Assembly: GCA_964355775.1 (NCBI GenBank)
Contig: CAYHEP010000013.1
Location: forward strand, 1 to 24,279
Source: JBBTSB01 sp964355775
Lineage (GTDB): Bacteria > Patescibacteriota > Minisyncoccia > 2-02-FULL-40-12 > IGHO2-01-FULL-4-A
DNA length: 24,279 nt
Direction: 5' to 3'
Part shown: positions 14,928-22,065 of the stretch, piece after piece
Layout: each line of letters begins with the position of its first letter
Position numbering within the stretch: the first letter of the stretch is position 1
The notes under the pieces: model-generated
What the model was told of the DNA's origin: nothing
Seen by the model: only the letters and a program-made list of their open reading frames with translations
Database searches by the model: none
Position numbers and translations under genes: made by a program

Positions 14928-16588
14928 GAATCTTGCTGTTTCTGGCGGTACCAAACGTTCATGCCGATGTTGTTGGCGATCAGCATGCTTTTTCGATTGA
15001 TCCGTCATACGACAGTCAGGGACGTTCGCAAATTACTGCAACACTGCGTCTCATTTCACAACGCGGATATTTTTACGTCGGCGACGATTACTGGTCAGAA
15101 CTCAATCCTGCTTCGCGGGAGCAGCTGCGCAATCTCATGGACACGCTTGGGCAGGAATTTGATTCCCGCGTGTATCCGACCGAAACGGCATTTTTCGGAT
15201 CGGAGCCGAATCCCGGGATTGACGGCGATCCGCGCATCACGTTTGTTCTAACGGCATTGCGATACAATGTCGGCGGGTACTTTGACAGTTCCCATGAATA
15301 TTCAAAATCTCAAATTGCGCAATCCAACGAACGTGAAATGTTTTTCTTGAATACGTCTCAATTTACCGATGCGAACCGGCTTTTTTCATTTATCGCACAC
15401 GAATTTCAGCACATGATCTCTTTCAATCAAAAGGAGAAACTGCGTGATGTATCAGATGATATTTGGCTCAATGAGCTTCGATCCGAATACGCGATCACGC
15501 TCATAGGATATTCAACGCCGTATGAAACTTCAAATTTAGGCAGACGTGTAGGATCGTTTTTACAACAACCGTCGGATAGCCTGACCGAATGGAAAAATCT
15601 TATCGGAGATTACGGACAAATCGCACTTTTGGGAGAATATATTGTCGAACACTGGTCTCCACGCGTCATTGCCAATACACTTGCCACGTCTGCTATCAGT
15701 ATTCCAAGCATCAATGATGCGCTTGCGAAGGAAGGATTTCATGAATCATTTCGAGATATTTTTGAGGGATGGATGATTGCTAATGCTCTCAACGATCCTG
15801 CACTTGGTTCAAAATATGTATATACAAATCCCAATCTTGCAAACATTCGTGTTTCGCCCACGCAAACAATTTCAGATGTCAGTGACGCAGCAGTCATTTC
15901 AATCACTGCGAACATGAAAGACTGGGAACAGAGGTGGTATGATATTCGCGGATTTTTGCCCGGCAATAATCCTGTTTTAAAAATCACTTTTACATCTCCG
16001 ACGAATTTCCCGATGCGTGTTCCCTATGTCGTTTTCAACCAAGATGGAACCTCGAGCGTGCACCTAACAACTTCCGCTACTCAAGAAATCGATATTCCCA
16101 ATGTTGGAAATACTGTTTCCAGAGTGCTAGTGATGCCGTATCTTTCCAATAAGGTGCAGGACTTTTTGGCAGATGAGCCTTCCGTGAACGTATTGATACG
16201 GTTTGAGCGTGTTGCGGCAAGTGCTGTGCTTCATGAAGGAGATTTTATCCGCGCAACCGGAGATAAAGATATTTATATTATCAATGAAAACGGCTACAAA
16301 CGCATCGTGTTGAGCCCGAAAATATGCTTGCAATACGGACACTTGGGTGCGCGCGGGTGCTTTGACGCCGTGCACGAGGTGACTATGACAGTCCGAGATT
16401 CATACACTACATCTCCATACTATACCAATGGCGAAACCGAAGACGGCGAAGTCTATCGTCTCGATGAAACAGGGGAGGACACTGCGCGTCTTGTCGACCT
16501 GCATACCAAACTGTATCAATTCCAAGTGGGTGTGTTTGATGCACGTTCAGTATTCCGAATTAACAATCTTGAGCAACACTCTTACTAA
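14888..16588 (+). CDS. secreted zinc metallopeptidase (HExxH, M30/M6-like), putative
   Basis: A 566-residue exported protein. The signal peptide is residues 1-26 (basic MGKNTKIR, hydrophobic VSLGILLFLA, cleavage after VHA). The zinc motif is HEFQH (H171, E172, H175), with a likely third ligand E196 in WLNELRSEY about 20 residues on, the gluzincin spacing seen in hyicolysin-like (M30) and related peptidases. An IDGDPRITFVL segment precedes it, as in those families. The C-terminus (about 450-566) has a separate module beginning GDFIRATGDKDIYIINE, resembling one I recall from secreted candidate-phyla proteins. ATG 14888 is chosen because it gives a clean signal peptide. It overlaps the cupin gene by 40 bases. 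The substrate is unknown. Confidence 0.75.
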   Translation: MGKNTKIRIAVSLGILLFLAVPNVHADVVGDQHAFSIDPSYDSQGRSQITATLRLISQRGYFYVGDDYWSELNPASREQLRNLMDTLGQEFDSRVYPTETAFFGSEPNPGIDGDPRITFVLTALRYNVGGYFDSSHEYSKSQIAQSNEREMFFLNTSQFTDANRLFSFIAHEFQHMISFNQKEKLRDVSDDIWLNELRSEYAITLIGYSTPYETSNLGRRVGSFLQQPSDSLTEWKNLIGDYGQIALLGEYIVEHWSPRVIANTLATSAISIPSINDALAKEGFHESFRDIFEGWMIANALNDPALGSKYVYTNPNLANIRVSPTQTISDVSDAAVISITANMKDWEQRWYDIRGFLPGNNPVLKITFTSPTNFPMRVPYVVFNQDGTSSVHLTTSATQEIDIPNVGNTVSRVLVMPYLSNKVQDFLADEPSVNVLIRFERVAASAVLHEGDFIRATGDKDIYIINENGYKRIVLSPKICLQYGHLGARGCFDAVHEVTMTVRDSYTTSPYYTNGETEDGEVYRLDETGEDTARLVDLHTKLYQFQVGVFDARSVFRINNLEQHSY

Positions 16589-16597
16589 TTAGAATTT

Positions 16598-17530
16598 ATG
16601 AATATCCTTGTGACTGGTGGGGCGGGGTTTATCGGGAGTCATCTGTGCGATGCGCTGATTACGCGCGGCGACAATGTCGTGTGCCTCGATAATCTCTTCA
16701 CCGGGAGCAAAAAAAATATCGAGCATCTTCTTGGCAATCCTAAATTTTCTTTTGTAGAAAAAGATATTATAGATGAAATTGTTTTTGATAACGTAAAGTT
16801 TGATCAAATCTATAACCTTGCATGTCCAGCATCTCCGATACACTATCAACAAAATCCAATTCGCACGATCAAGGCTAACACGATTGGGGTGATCAATGTT
16901 TTGGGGTTGGGACTCAAGCATGGTGCGCGCGTTTTACAGGCGTCGACTTCGGAAGTGTATGGAGATCCTGCCGAGCACCCACAGAAGGAATCCTATTTTG
17001 GAAATGTAAATACCATAGGTCCGCGCGCATGCTACGATGAAGGCAAGAGAGTGGCAGAAACGCTGTTCTTCGACTATCACCGGCAACATAAGATGCAGAT
17101 TCGTGTTGCGCGTATCTTTAACACCTATGGTCCACGGATGGCACGTGACGATGGCCGTGTGATTTCAAATTTTATTGTACAAGCGATTGAAGGCAAACCG
17201 TTGACTATCTACGGAGAAGGCAAACAGACGCGTTCATTTTGCTACGTGTCGGATATGGTAGACGGATTGATCAAACTCATGAGCATCGAAGATTTTACCG
17301 GTCCGGTCAATCTGGGAAATCCCGATGAATATACTATGCTTGAAATTGCGGAGAAAATTATTTCACTCAACGGCTCAAAATCCAAACTTGAATTTCATAC
17401 ATTGCCGCAGGATGATCCTAAACAGCGCAAACCGGACATTGTGCTTGCAAAAGAAAAATTAAAATGGTCACCAAGTGTTTCGCTCGACGATGGATTACAA
17501 AAAGTTATCCACTTTTTTTCTGACAAATAA
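16598..17530 (+). CDS. UDP-glucuronate decarboxylase (UDP-xylose synthase)
   Basis: A 310-residue SDR enzyme that oxidises and decarboxylates UDP-glucuronate to UDP-xylose. It shows GGAGFIGSHL (7-16), the UXS hallmark LACPASPIHYQ (74-84), STSEVYGDP with catalytic S118 and E119, and GPRACYDEGKR with Y146 and K150. Length matches the soluble bacterial form. It starts 9 bases after the peptidase stop with no Shine-Dalgarno. Its last codons contain the -35 box of the next promoter. UDP-xylose would be a further donor for the glycan; the UDP-glucuronate-forming enzyme is not in the window. Confidence 0.94.
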   Translation: MNILVTGGAGFIGSHLCDALITRGDNVVCLDNLFTGSKKNIEHLLGNPKFSFVEKDIIDEIVFDNVKFDQIYNLACPASPIHYQQNPIRTIKANTIGVINVLGLGLKHGARVLQASTSEVYGDPAEHPQKESYFGNVNTIGPRACYDEGKRVAETLFFDYHRQHKMQIRVARIFNTYGPRMARDDGRVISNFIVQAIEGKPLTIYGEGKQTRSFCYVSDMVDGLIKLMSIEDFTGPVNLGNPDEYTMLEIAEKIISLNGSKSKLEFHTLPQDDPKQRKPDIVLAKEKLKWSPSVSLDDGLQKVIHFFSDK

Positions 17531-17548
17531 TTTTATTTGATTTAAAAT
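17520..17548 (+). promoter_or_regulatory. promoter of the tiny lysine-rich gene
   Basis: CTGACA (17520-17525), a 17-base spacer and TAAAAT (17543-17548). The -35 overlaps the last codons of the UDP-xylose synthase gene. Predicted start is near 17555, about 4 bases before ATG 17559. Confidence 0.6.
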
Positions 17549-17558
17549 AGAAGCAGTG

Positions 17559-17657
17559 ATGATAACAGGGTCGACTGTTGTCAGAAAAAAGATCTATAAC
17601 AAAAAAATTATGGCAGCGAAAAAAAAGAAAGCGAAGAAAGCGAAAAAGCGCAGATAG
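17559..17657 (+). CDS. tiny lysine/arginine-rich protein (32 aa)
   Basis: A 32-codon frame between its own promoter and a strong intrinsic terminator. The second half is almost pure basic low-complexity sequence, MAAKKKKAKKAKKRR, resembling the tails of histone-H1-like and nucleic-acid-binding proteins. A shorter 15-residue form could start at ATG 17610. Function is unknown; binding to DNA, RNA or ribosomes is only a guess from charge. Alternatively the transcript (about 150 bases, to 17705) could be a small RNA whose A-rich stretch merely looks like lysine codons. It is too short for most gene finders. Confidence 0.5.
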   Translation: MITGSTVVRKKIYNKKIMAAKKKKAKKAKKRR

Positions 17658-17673
17658 TTCTCTTTTGGAACGT

Positions 17674-17705
17674 ACGAAACCCGCCACTTGGCGGGTTTCG
17701 TTTTT
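17674..17705 (+). terminator. rho-independent terminator
   Basis: A perfect 12-bp stem, ACGAAACCCGCC, loop ACTT, and its complement, ending in a T run through 17705. It closes the tiny gene and any read-through from the sugar operon. The hpf -35 box lies in its loop and 3' arm. Confidence 0.9.
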
Positions 17706-17716
17706 AGTGCTAGGAT
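17688..17716 (+). promoter_or_regulatory. hpf-secA promoter, leaderless layout, overlaps the terminator
   Basis: TTGGCG (17688-17693), a 17-base spacer, and an extended -10 TGC-TAGGAT (hexamer 17711-17716), then 6 bases and ATG 17723. The -35 is built from the loop and 3' arm of the preceding terminator. Confidence 0.6.
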
Positions 17717-17722
17717 ATACAC

Positions 17723-18055
17723 ATGAAAATCATGTTGCACGGTACTGGCATTGAGCTTACGCAGAGCATCAAAACGCATGTGGAGAACAAGATTGGTTCT
17801 CTCGAGCATCTTTTGGATCCCAAACATGCCGATCTTGCCGAAATTCGCGTGGAAGTGGGGAGATCCACGGAACATCACCACAAAGGTCTTGTCTTTTATG
17901 CGGAGGCGAATCTTAAAATGGGTAAGGATTTTTTTCGCGCTACGGCGAATCATGAGGATCTGCATGCCGGCATCAACGTAGTACGGGATGAGTTGGAGCG
18001 CCAACTTCAAAAATATAAAACAAAACATGAGCCTATTCGGAAAGCTATTCGGTGA
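17723..18055 (+). CDS. hpf: short ribosome hibernation promoting factor
   Basis: A 110-residue HPF/YfiA-family protein that binds the 30S decoding region and stalls idle ribosomes. It shows the N-terminal MKIMLHGTGIELTQSIKTHV strand-helix pattern, EIRVEVGRSTEHH, FYAEANLKMG and the DLHAGINVVRDELERQLQKYK helix. It is the short form without the C-terminal dimerisation domain of long HPF. It is the first gene of a pair with secA, overlapping it by 29 bases; hpf-secA adjacency is common in bacteria. A -10 box 6 bases before ATG predicts a leaderless message. Confidence 0.92.
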   Translation: MKIMLHGTGIELTQSIKTHVENKIGSLEHLLDPKHADLAEIRVEVGRSTEHHHKGLVFYAEANLKMGKDFFRATANHEDLHAGINVVRDELERQLQKYKTKHEPIRKAIR

Positions 18056-20555
18056 CGCGAATCGTCGCACGATCAAGCGGTATGACGAAACGATTCGACG
18101 GATCAATGAGCTTGCCCCCGCGATGTCGGGGGTTGCTTCACTGTCTGAAAAAACAAAAGAATTCAAAGAGCGTCTTGCAAATGGAGAGGCGTTGGACGAT
18201 CTAATTCCCGAATCATTCGCCGTTGTGCGCGAAGCCGCCACGCGTACCCTCAAACAGCGTCACTACGATGTCCAGCTCATGGGCGGTCTCGCTTTGCACT
18301 ATGGCAACATCGCCGAAATGAAAACAGGAGAAGGCAAAACGCTTGTTGCTACGTTGCCTGCCTACGCGAATGCATTGTCCGGAAAAGGGGTACACGTGGT
18401 TACGGTCAATGATTATCTCGCACGCCGAGATGCGACATGGATGGGACATGTGTATCATGAGCTTGGATTGAGCGTGGCTTGTATCAACCACGAAGCAAGC
18501 TATCTCTACGATCCAAAGCATATCAGCGATGAACACATTGAAACGGAAAATTTCAAAGTTGAACACGAATTTTTAAAACCTATTACACGTCGCGAAGCAT
18601 ATGCCGCCGACATTACGTATGGCACCAACAACGAATATGGATTCGATTATTTGCGAGACAACATGGAATATTCGCTGGATCGCGTGGTGCAAAGCCGAGG
18701 GCACGCGTATGCGATTGTCGATGAAATTGACTCGATTTTGATTGATGAAGCGCGCACTCCACTTATCATTTCCGCACCCGATCAGGATTCCGGCAAGCTC
18801 TATGAGACGTTTTCGCGCATTGTTCCGCGCTTAGTGCAGGATGTAGACTTTACGGTAGATGAAAAACTCAAAGCCGTCTCCATCACCGAACCGGGTATCG
18901 AAAAAGTGGAGCAGATGTTGAACATTAAAAATATCTACGAAGAGGGAGGGGTACGATACGTGCATCATCTCGAGCAGGCACTTAAAGCAACCGTCCTGTT
19001 TCATCGCGACAAAGACTATGTGGTGAAGGACAATGAAGTTATCATCGTTGACGAATTTACCGGTCGTCTCATGCCCGGGCGACGATGGTCCGAAGGTTTG
19101 CATCAGGCGGTTGAAGCCAAGGAAGGCGTGCTGATCCAAAAAGAATCGCGCACACTTGCTACGATTACATTTCAAAATTATTTCCGTTTGTACAAAAAGC
19201 TTTCCGGTATGACGGGAACCGCGCAGACATCAGCGGAGGAATTCCACAAAGTCTACCATATCGATGTTGTGAGTATTCCTACCAACAAGCCGATGGTTCG
19301 GACCAATTTTCCTGACCGTATTTACAAAACGGAACAGGGGAAGGTCAAAGCCATCGTTCAAGAAGTCAAAGCACGCAATGCAACTGGACAGCCGGTGCTG
19401 ATCGGGACCGTTTCAATCGCAAAAAATGAATTGCTCGCTGCTCATCTGAATCGCGAAGGCATCACCCATCATGTGCTCAACGCAAAAAACCATGAGCGTG
19501 AAGCGGAAATCCTTGCGCAAGCCGGTCGCCATGGCGCCGTAACTGTAGCGACAAACATGGCAGGACGTGGCGTAGACATCATTCTCGGTGGTAATCCACC
19601 GAGCCCCGAGGAAGCTCGAAGGGTTATAGATGTCGGTGGACTTCATGTTATCGGCACAGAACGTCATGAAGCCCGACGCATTGATGATCAGCTCCGAGGA
19701 CGCGCTGGACGACAGGGCGATCCTGGATCATCCCAGTTTTTCGTATCGGCGGAAGATGATGTGGTGCGCATTTTTGGCGGTGATCGGATAAAAAATCTCA
19801 TGGAGCGTCTTGGTGTCGCCGAAGATGAGGCTATCGAAAATAGTATGTTAAGTCGTGCGATCGAACAGGCGCAGTCAAAGATCGAAGGCAACAATTTCGA
19901 TACCCGCAAATACGTCCTTGAGTATGATGACGTAATGAACAAGCATCGTACGGCGATGTATGCGATCCGAAATGATGCGCTCAAATCTGAAAGCGTGAAA
20001 GAGTTGATTAGCGGCTATCTTGGCGATGACCCCGAGAAAATCACTGAATATGAAAAACGCGAGCAAGAGCTTGGGGCTGAAGCTATGCGCAATCTTGAGA
20101 AGATGGTTGTCCTGCGCGTCATTGATGAATTGTGGGTGGATCACCTTGAGCAGATGGAGCACTTGCGCGATTCAGTCCGCCTACGCGCCTATGGTCAGCG
20201 CGATCCGCTCGTGGAATACAAAATCGAAGCGCAAAAGATGTTCAATGAACTTCAGGCAACGGTGCAATCTCAAATAGTAGGAATGATTTTCAAAGTTGGC
20301 GTGGTGAACCAGCCTCGCGTTACCGGTATGCAAGAAGGCAGGCAAGATCTTGAAGGTTCAAAGCCGACGCTTGCGGTCGGCTCCCCGACCCTGAAAGGCG
20401 TCGGGGCCGCTCAATCAATGATGCAGCAGTCTGATCAACGCGCCCAGACTCCCGTTACATCCGACAAAATAGGTCGCAACGACCCATGCCCATGCGGTTC
20501 CGGCAAAAAGTACAAAAAATGCGGTCTTATCAACGCCCCCGAGCATAAAAAATAA
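18027..20555 (+). CDS. secA: preprotein translocase ATPase SecA
   Basis: The motor of Sec-dependent export (842 residues). It shows Walker A in MKTGEGKT (about 98-105), VVTVNDYLARRDA, the DEAD-type VDEIDSILIDEARTP (about 231-245), TVATNMAGRGVDI, HEARRIDDQLRGRAGRQGD, the helical scaffold, and a C-terminal SEC-C zinc motif CPCGSGKKYKKC. After the third cysteine a glycine replaces the usual fourth ligand (Cys/His), so metal binding may differ. The ATG at 18027 (MSLFGKLFG) is the standard SecA start; the frame opens 13 codons earlier inside hpf. The linker before SEC-C is encoded by two tandem GC-rich palindromes, and another hairpin lies near codon 30. Confidence 0.97.
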   Translation: MSLFGKLFGDANRRTIKRYDETIRRINELAPAMSGVASLSEKTKEFKERLANGEALDDLIPESFAVVREAATRTLKQRHYDVQLMGGLALHYGNIAEMKTGEGKTLVATLPAYANALSGKGVHVVTVNDYLARRDATWMGHVYHELGLSVACINHEASYLYDPKHISDEHIETENFKVEHEFLKPITRREAYAADITYGTNNEYGFDYLRDNMEYSLDRVVQSRGHAYAIVDEIDSILIDEARTPLIISAPDQDSGKLYETFSRIVPRLVQDVDFTVDEKLKAVSITEPGIEKVEQMLNIKNIYEEGGVRYVHHLEQALKATVLFHRDKDYVVKDNEVIIVDEFTGRLMPGRRWSEGLHQAVEAKEGVLIQKESRTLATITFQNYFRLYKKLSGMTGTAQTSAEEFHKVYHIDVVSIPTNKPMVRTNFPDRIYKTEQGKVKAIVQEVKARNATGQPVLIGTVSIAKNELLAAHLNREGITHHVLNAKNHEREAEILAQAGRHGAVTVATNMAGRGVDIILGGNPPSPEEARRVIDVGGLHVIGTERHEARRIDDQLRGRAGRQGDPGSSQFFVSAEDDVVRIFGGDRIKNLMERLGVAEDEAIENSMLSRAIEQAQSKIEGNNFDTRKYVLEYDDVMNKHRTAMYAIRNDALKSESVKELISGYLGDDPEKITEYEKREQELGAEAMRNLEKMVVLRVIDELWVDHLEQMEHLRDSVRLRAYGQRDPLVEYKIEAQKMFNELQATVQSQIVGMIFKVGVVNQPRVTGMQEGRQDLEGSKPTLAVGSPTLKGVGAAQSMMQQSDQRAQTPVTSDKIGRNDPCPCGSGKKYKKCGLINAPEHKK
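18115..18132. repeat. 6-bp GC hairpin in the secA 5' coding region
   Basis: CCCCCG, loop CGATGT, CGGGGG, in frame within the SecA N-terminal region (PAMSGV). It is about 90 bases after the secA start codon. Confidence 0.6.
20362..20406. repeat. two tandem palindromes encoding the SecA C-terminal linker
   Basis: The first is AGCCGAC, a 7-base loop, GTCGGCT (20362-20382). The second starts at the next base: CCCCGAC, a 10-base loop, GTCGGGG (20383-20406), with an inner CC/GG pair extending the stem except for one bulged base. Both are in frame and encode PTLAVGSPTLKGVG in the poorly conserved linker between the SecA body and its zinc motif. Confidence 0.7.
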
Positions 20556-20562
20556 AAATGTG

Positions 20563-20571
20563 TGATATAAT
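20563..20571 (+). promoter_or_regulatory. glgA extended -10 promoter, leaderless layout
   Basis: TGATATAAT, with a perfect TATAAT at 20566-20571, followed by 6 bases and ATG 20578. No clear -35. It would drive glgA and the GH57 gene. Confidence 0.7.
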
Positions 20572-20577
20572 ACCAAT

Positions 20578-22056
20578 ATGATACCTTTGAAAGTCCTCTT
20601 TGTGGCAACCGAAGCGGCGCCGTTTATGAAGGTCGGCGGTTTGGGCGAGGTGATGTTCTCATTGCCGGTGGCGTTGCGTCAGCTTGGGCACGACGCGCGC
20701 GTTATGATTCCGCGCTATGCGTCCATTGATACGACAAAATTTCCTATGACTATGGTCAAAGAGGGTTTGCAAGTTCCGAGTGGTTACGAACAACCCGTGA
20801 TTTGCAATGTCAAAGCGCTCGACCACGCTTTTTTTCTGGAAAATCAGGAATACTATGAAAAGCGCGCCAATGTCTACGGTTATGATGATGACGCGGTCCG
20901 GTGGGCGCTTTTGTGCAGAGGGACGATCGAGTTCATTCGCGCCAACGAGGAATGGCGTCCCGATGTGATCGTGGCGTGTGATTGGCAAGGAGGGTTGTTG
21001 CCGAACTACATTGATCATCAATACAAAGACGATCCGATCATTTCAAAAATTCCCGTCGTGTTTTCGATCCACAATCTTTTTTATCAGGGGATGTTCGACC
21101 ACAATTTTGTCAGTGAAATGGACTACGATGACGGCCAGTCCGAAATACCCGCTTTCAACAATCCACGCCTGTTGAAAATCAATTTTATGCGTCGCGGGAT
21201 CATGCATGCGGATGTGGTGAATACCGTCTCACCCACCTACGCGAAAGAAATTACCACGCCAGAATACGGCGAGCGCCTCGATGCTTTGTTACAGGAGCGA
21301 CGATCGCGTCTCTTCGGCATTCTCAACGGACTGGATTATGAAAAACACAATCCTGAAACCGATCCGCACATTGATGCTCACTATAGCGCAAAGAAACTTT
21401 CAAAACGGGAAAAAAACAAGTTCGCCCTTCGCCAGCGGTTCAATCTTCCGCAACCCGGTCCAGATCAGGAAGACTTGCCGATCTTAGCCATTGTTTCTCG
21501 GTTAAGCGAGCAAAAGGGACTTGATCTGGTGCAGGAAATAATAGACCCCATGCTTACCAATACCTCGTTTCAACTTGTGGTTTTGGGGACCGGAGACTCG
21601 AAATATCTGAGCTATTTCCAAGAGCTTGATAAAAAATACCCCGCCGTCGCGGCGCACCTTACCTATGATGACGTACTACCGCATTTGATCTATGCCGGAG
21701 CTGACGCGATACTGATTCCGTCAAAATATGAGCCATGCGGGCTTACGCAAATGGAGGCGATGCGGTATGGTGTGATTCCGATCGTACGAAAAACCGGCGG
21801 ACTTGCTGATAGCGTCGAAGACTATCATCCTCGTACGCAGAATGGTACAGGATTTGTATTTGAGAACTACACCGACTACGCCCTCTACGGCGCCGTAGTG
21901 CGCGCACTCGAAGCATATAAGTATCCGAAAGTTTGGGCGGGTTTGCAAAAACGCGCGATGGCTGCTGATTTTTCATGGACCAAATCCGCGCAGGAATACC
22001 TCACGCTGTTTCATCGTGCACTCGTATTTCATACACAAAGCGGAGCCAACGAGTAA
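20578..22056 (+). CDS. glgA: glycogen/starch synthase (GT5)
   Basis: A 492-residue GT-B retaining glucosyltransferase that extends alpha-1,4-glucan from ADP- or UDP-glucose. The N-terminal KVGGLGE (18-24) is the nucleotide-sugar-binding KxGGL motif. HNLFYQG marks the N-terminal domain, VSRLSEQKGLDL starts the C-terminal domain, and PSKYEPCGLTQMEAMRYG is the GT5 active-site signature. The length is normal. The start is fixed by a TATAAT box 6 bases upstream. The GH57 gene follows after 9 bases, so the two likely act together in storage-glucan metabolism. Confidence 0.95.
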   Translation: MIPLKVLFVATEAAPFMKVGGLGEVMFSLPVALRQLGHDARVMIPRYASIDTTKFPMTMVKEGLQVPSGYEQPVICNVKALDHAFFLENQEYYEKRANVYGYDDDAVRWALLCRGTIEFIRANEEWRPDVIVACDWQGGLLPNYIDHQYKDDPIISKIPVVFSIHNLFYQGMFDHNFVSEMDYDDGQSEIPAFNNPRLLKINFMRRGIMHADVVNTVSPTYAKEITTPEYGERLDALLQERRSRLFGILNGLDYEKHNPETDPHIDAHYSAKKLSKREKNKFALRQRFNLPQPGPDQEDLPILAIVSRLSEQKGLDLVQEIIDPMLTNTSFQLVVLGTGDSKYLSYFQELDKKYPAVAAHLTYDDVLPHLIYAGADAILIPSKYEPCGLTQMEAMRYGVIPIVRKTGGLADSVEDYHPRTQNGTGFVFENYTDYALYGAVVRALEAYKYPKVWAGLQKRAMAADFSWTKSAQEYLTLFHRALVFHTQSGANE

Positions 22057-22065
22057 CACAGGCAC

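Noticed and set aside
17613..17654. A-rich stretch as a simple-sequence repeat only
   Set aside because: It sits in frame between a promoter and a terminator, so it is listed as a possible tiny gene instead, with low confidence.
21885..21898. 14-bp perfect palindrome CTACGGCGCCGTAG in glgA
   Set aside because: Short, in ordinary coding sequence (LYGAV), no second copy; expected by chance.
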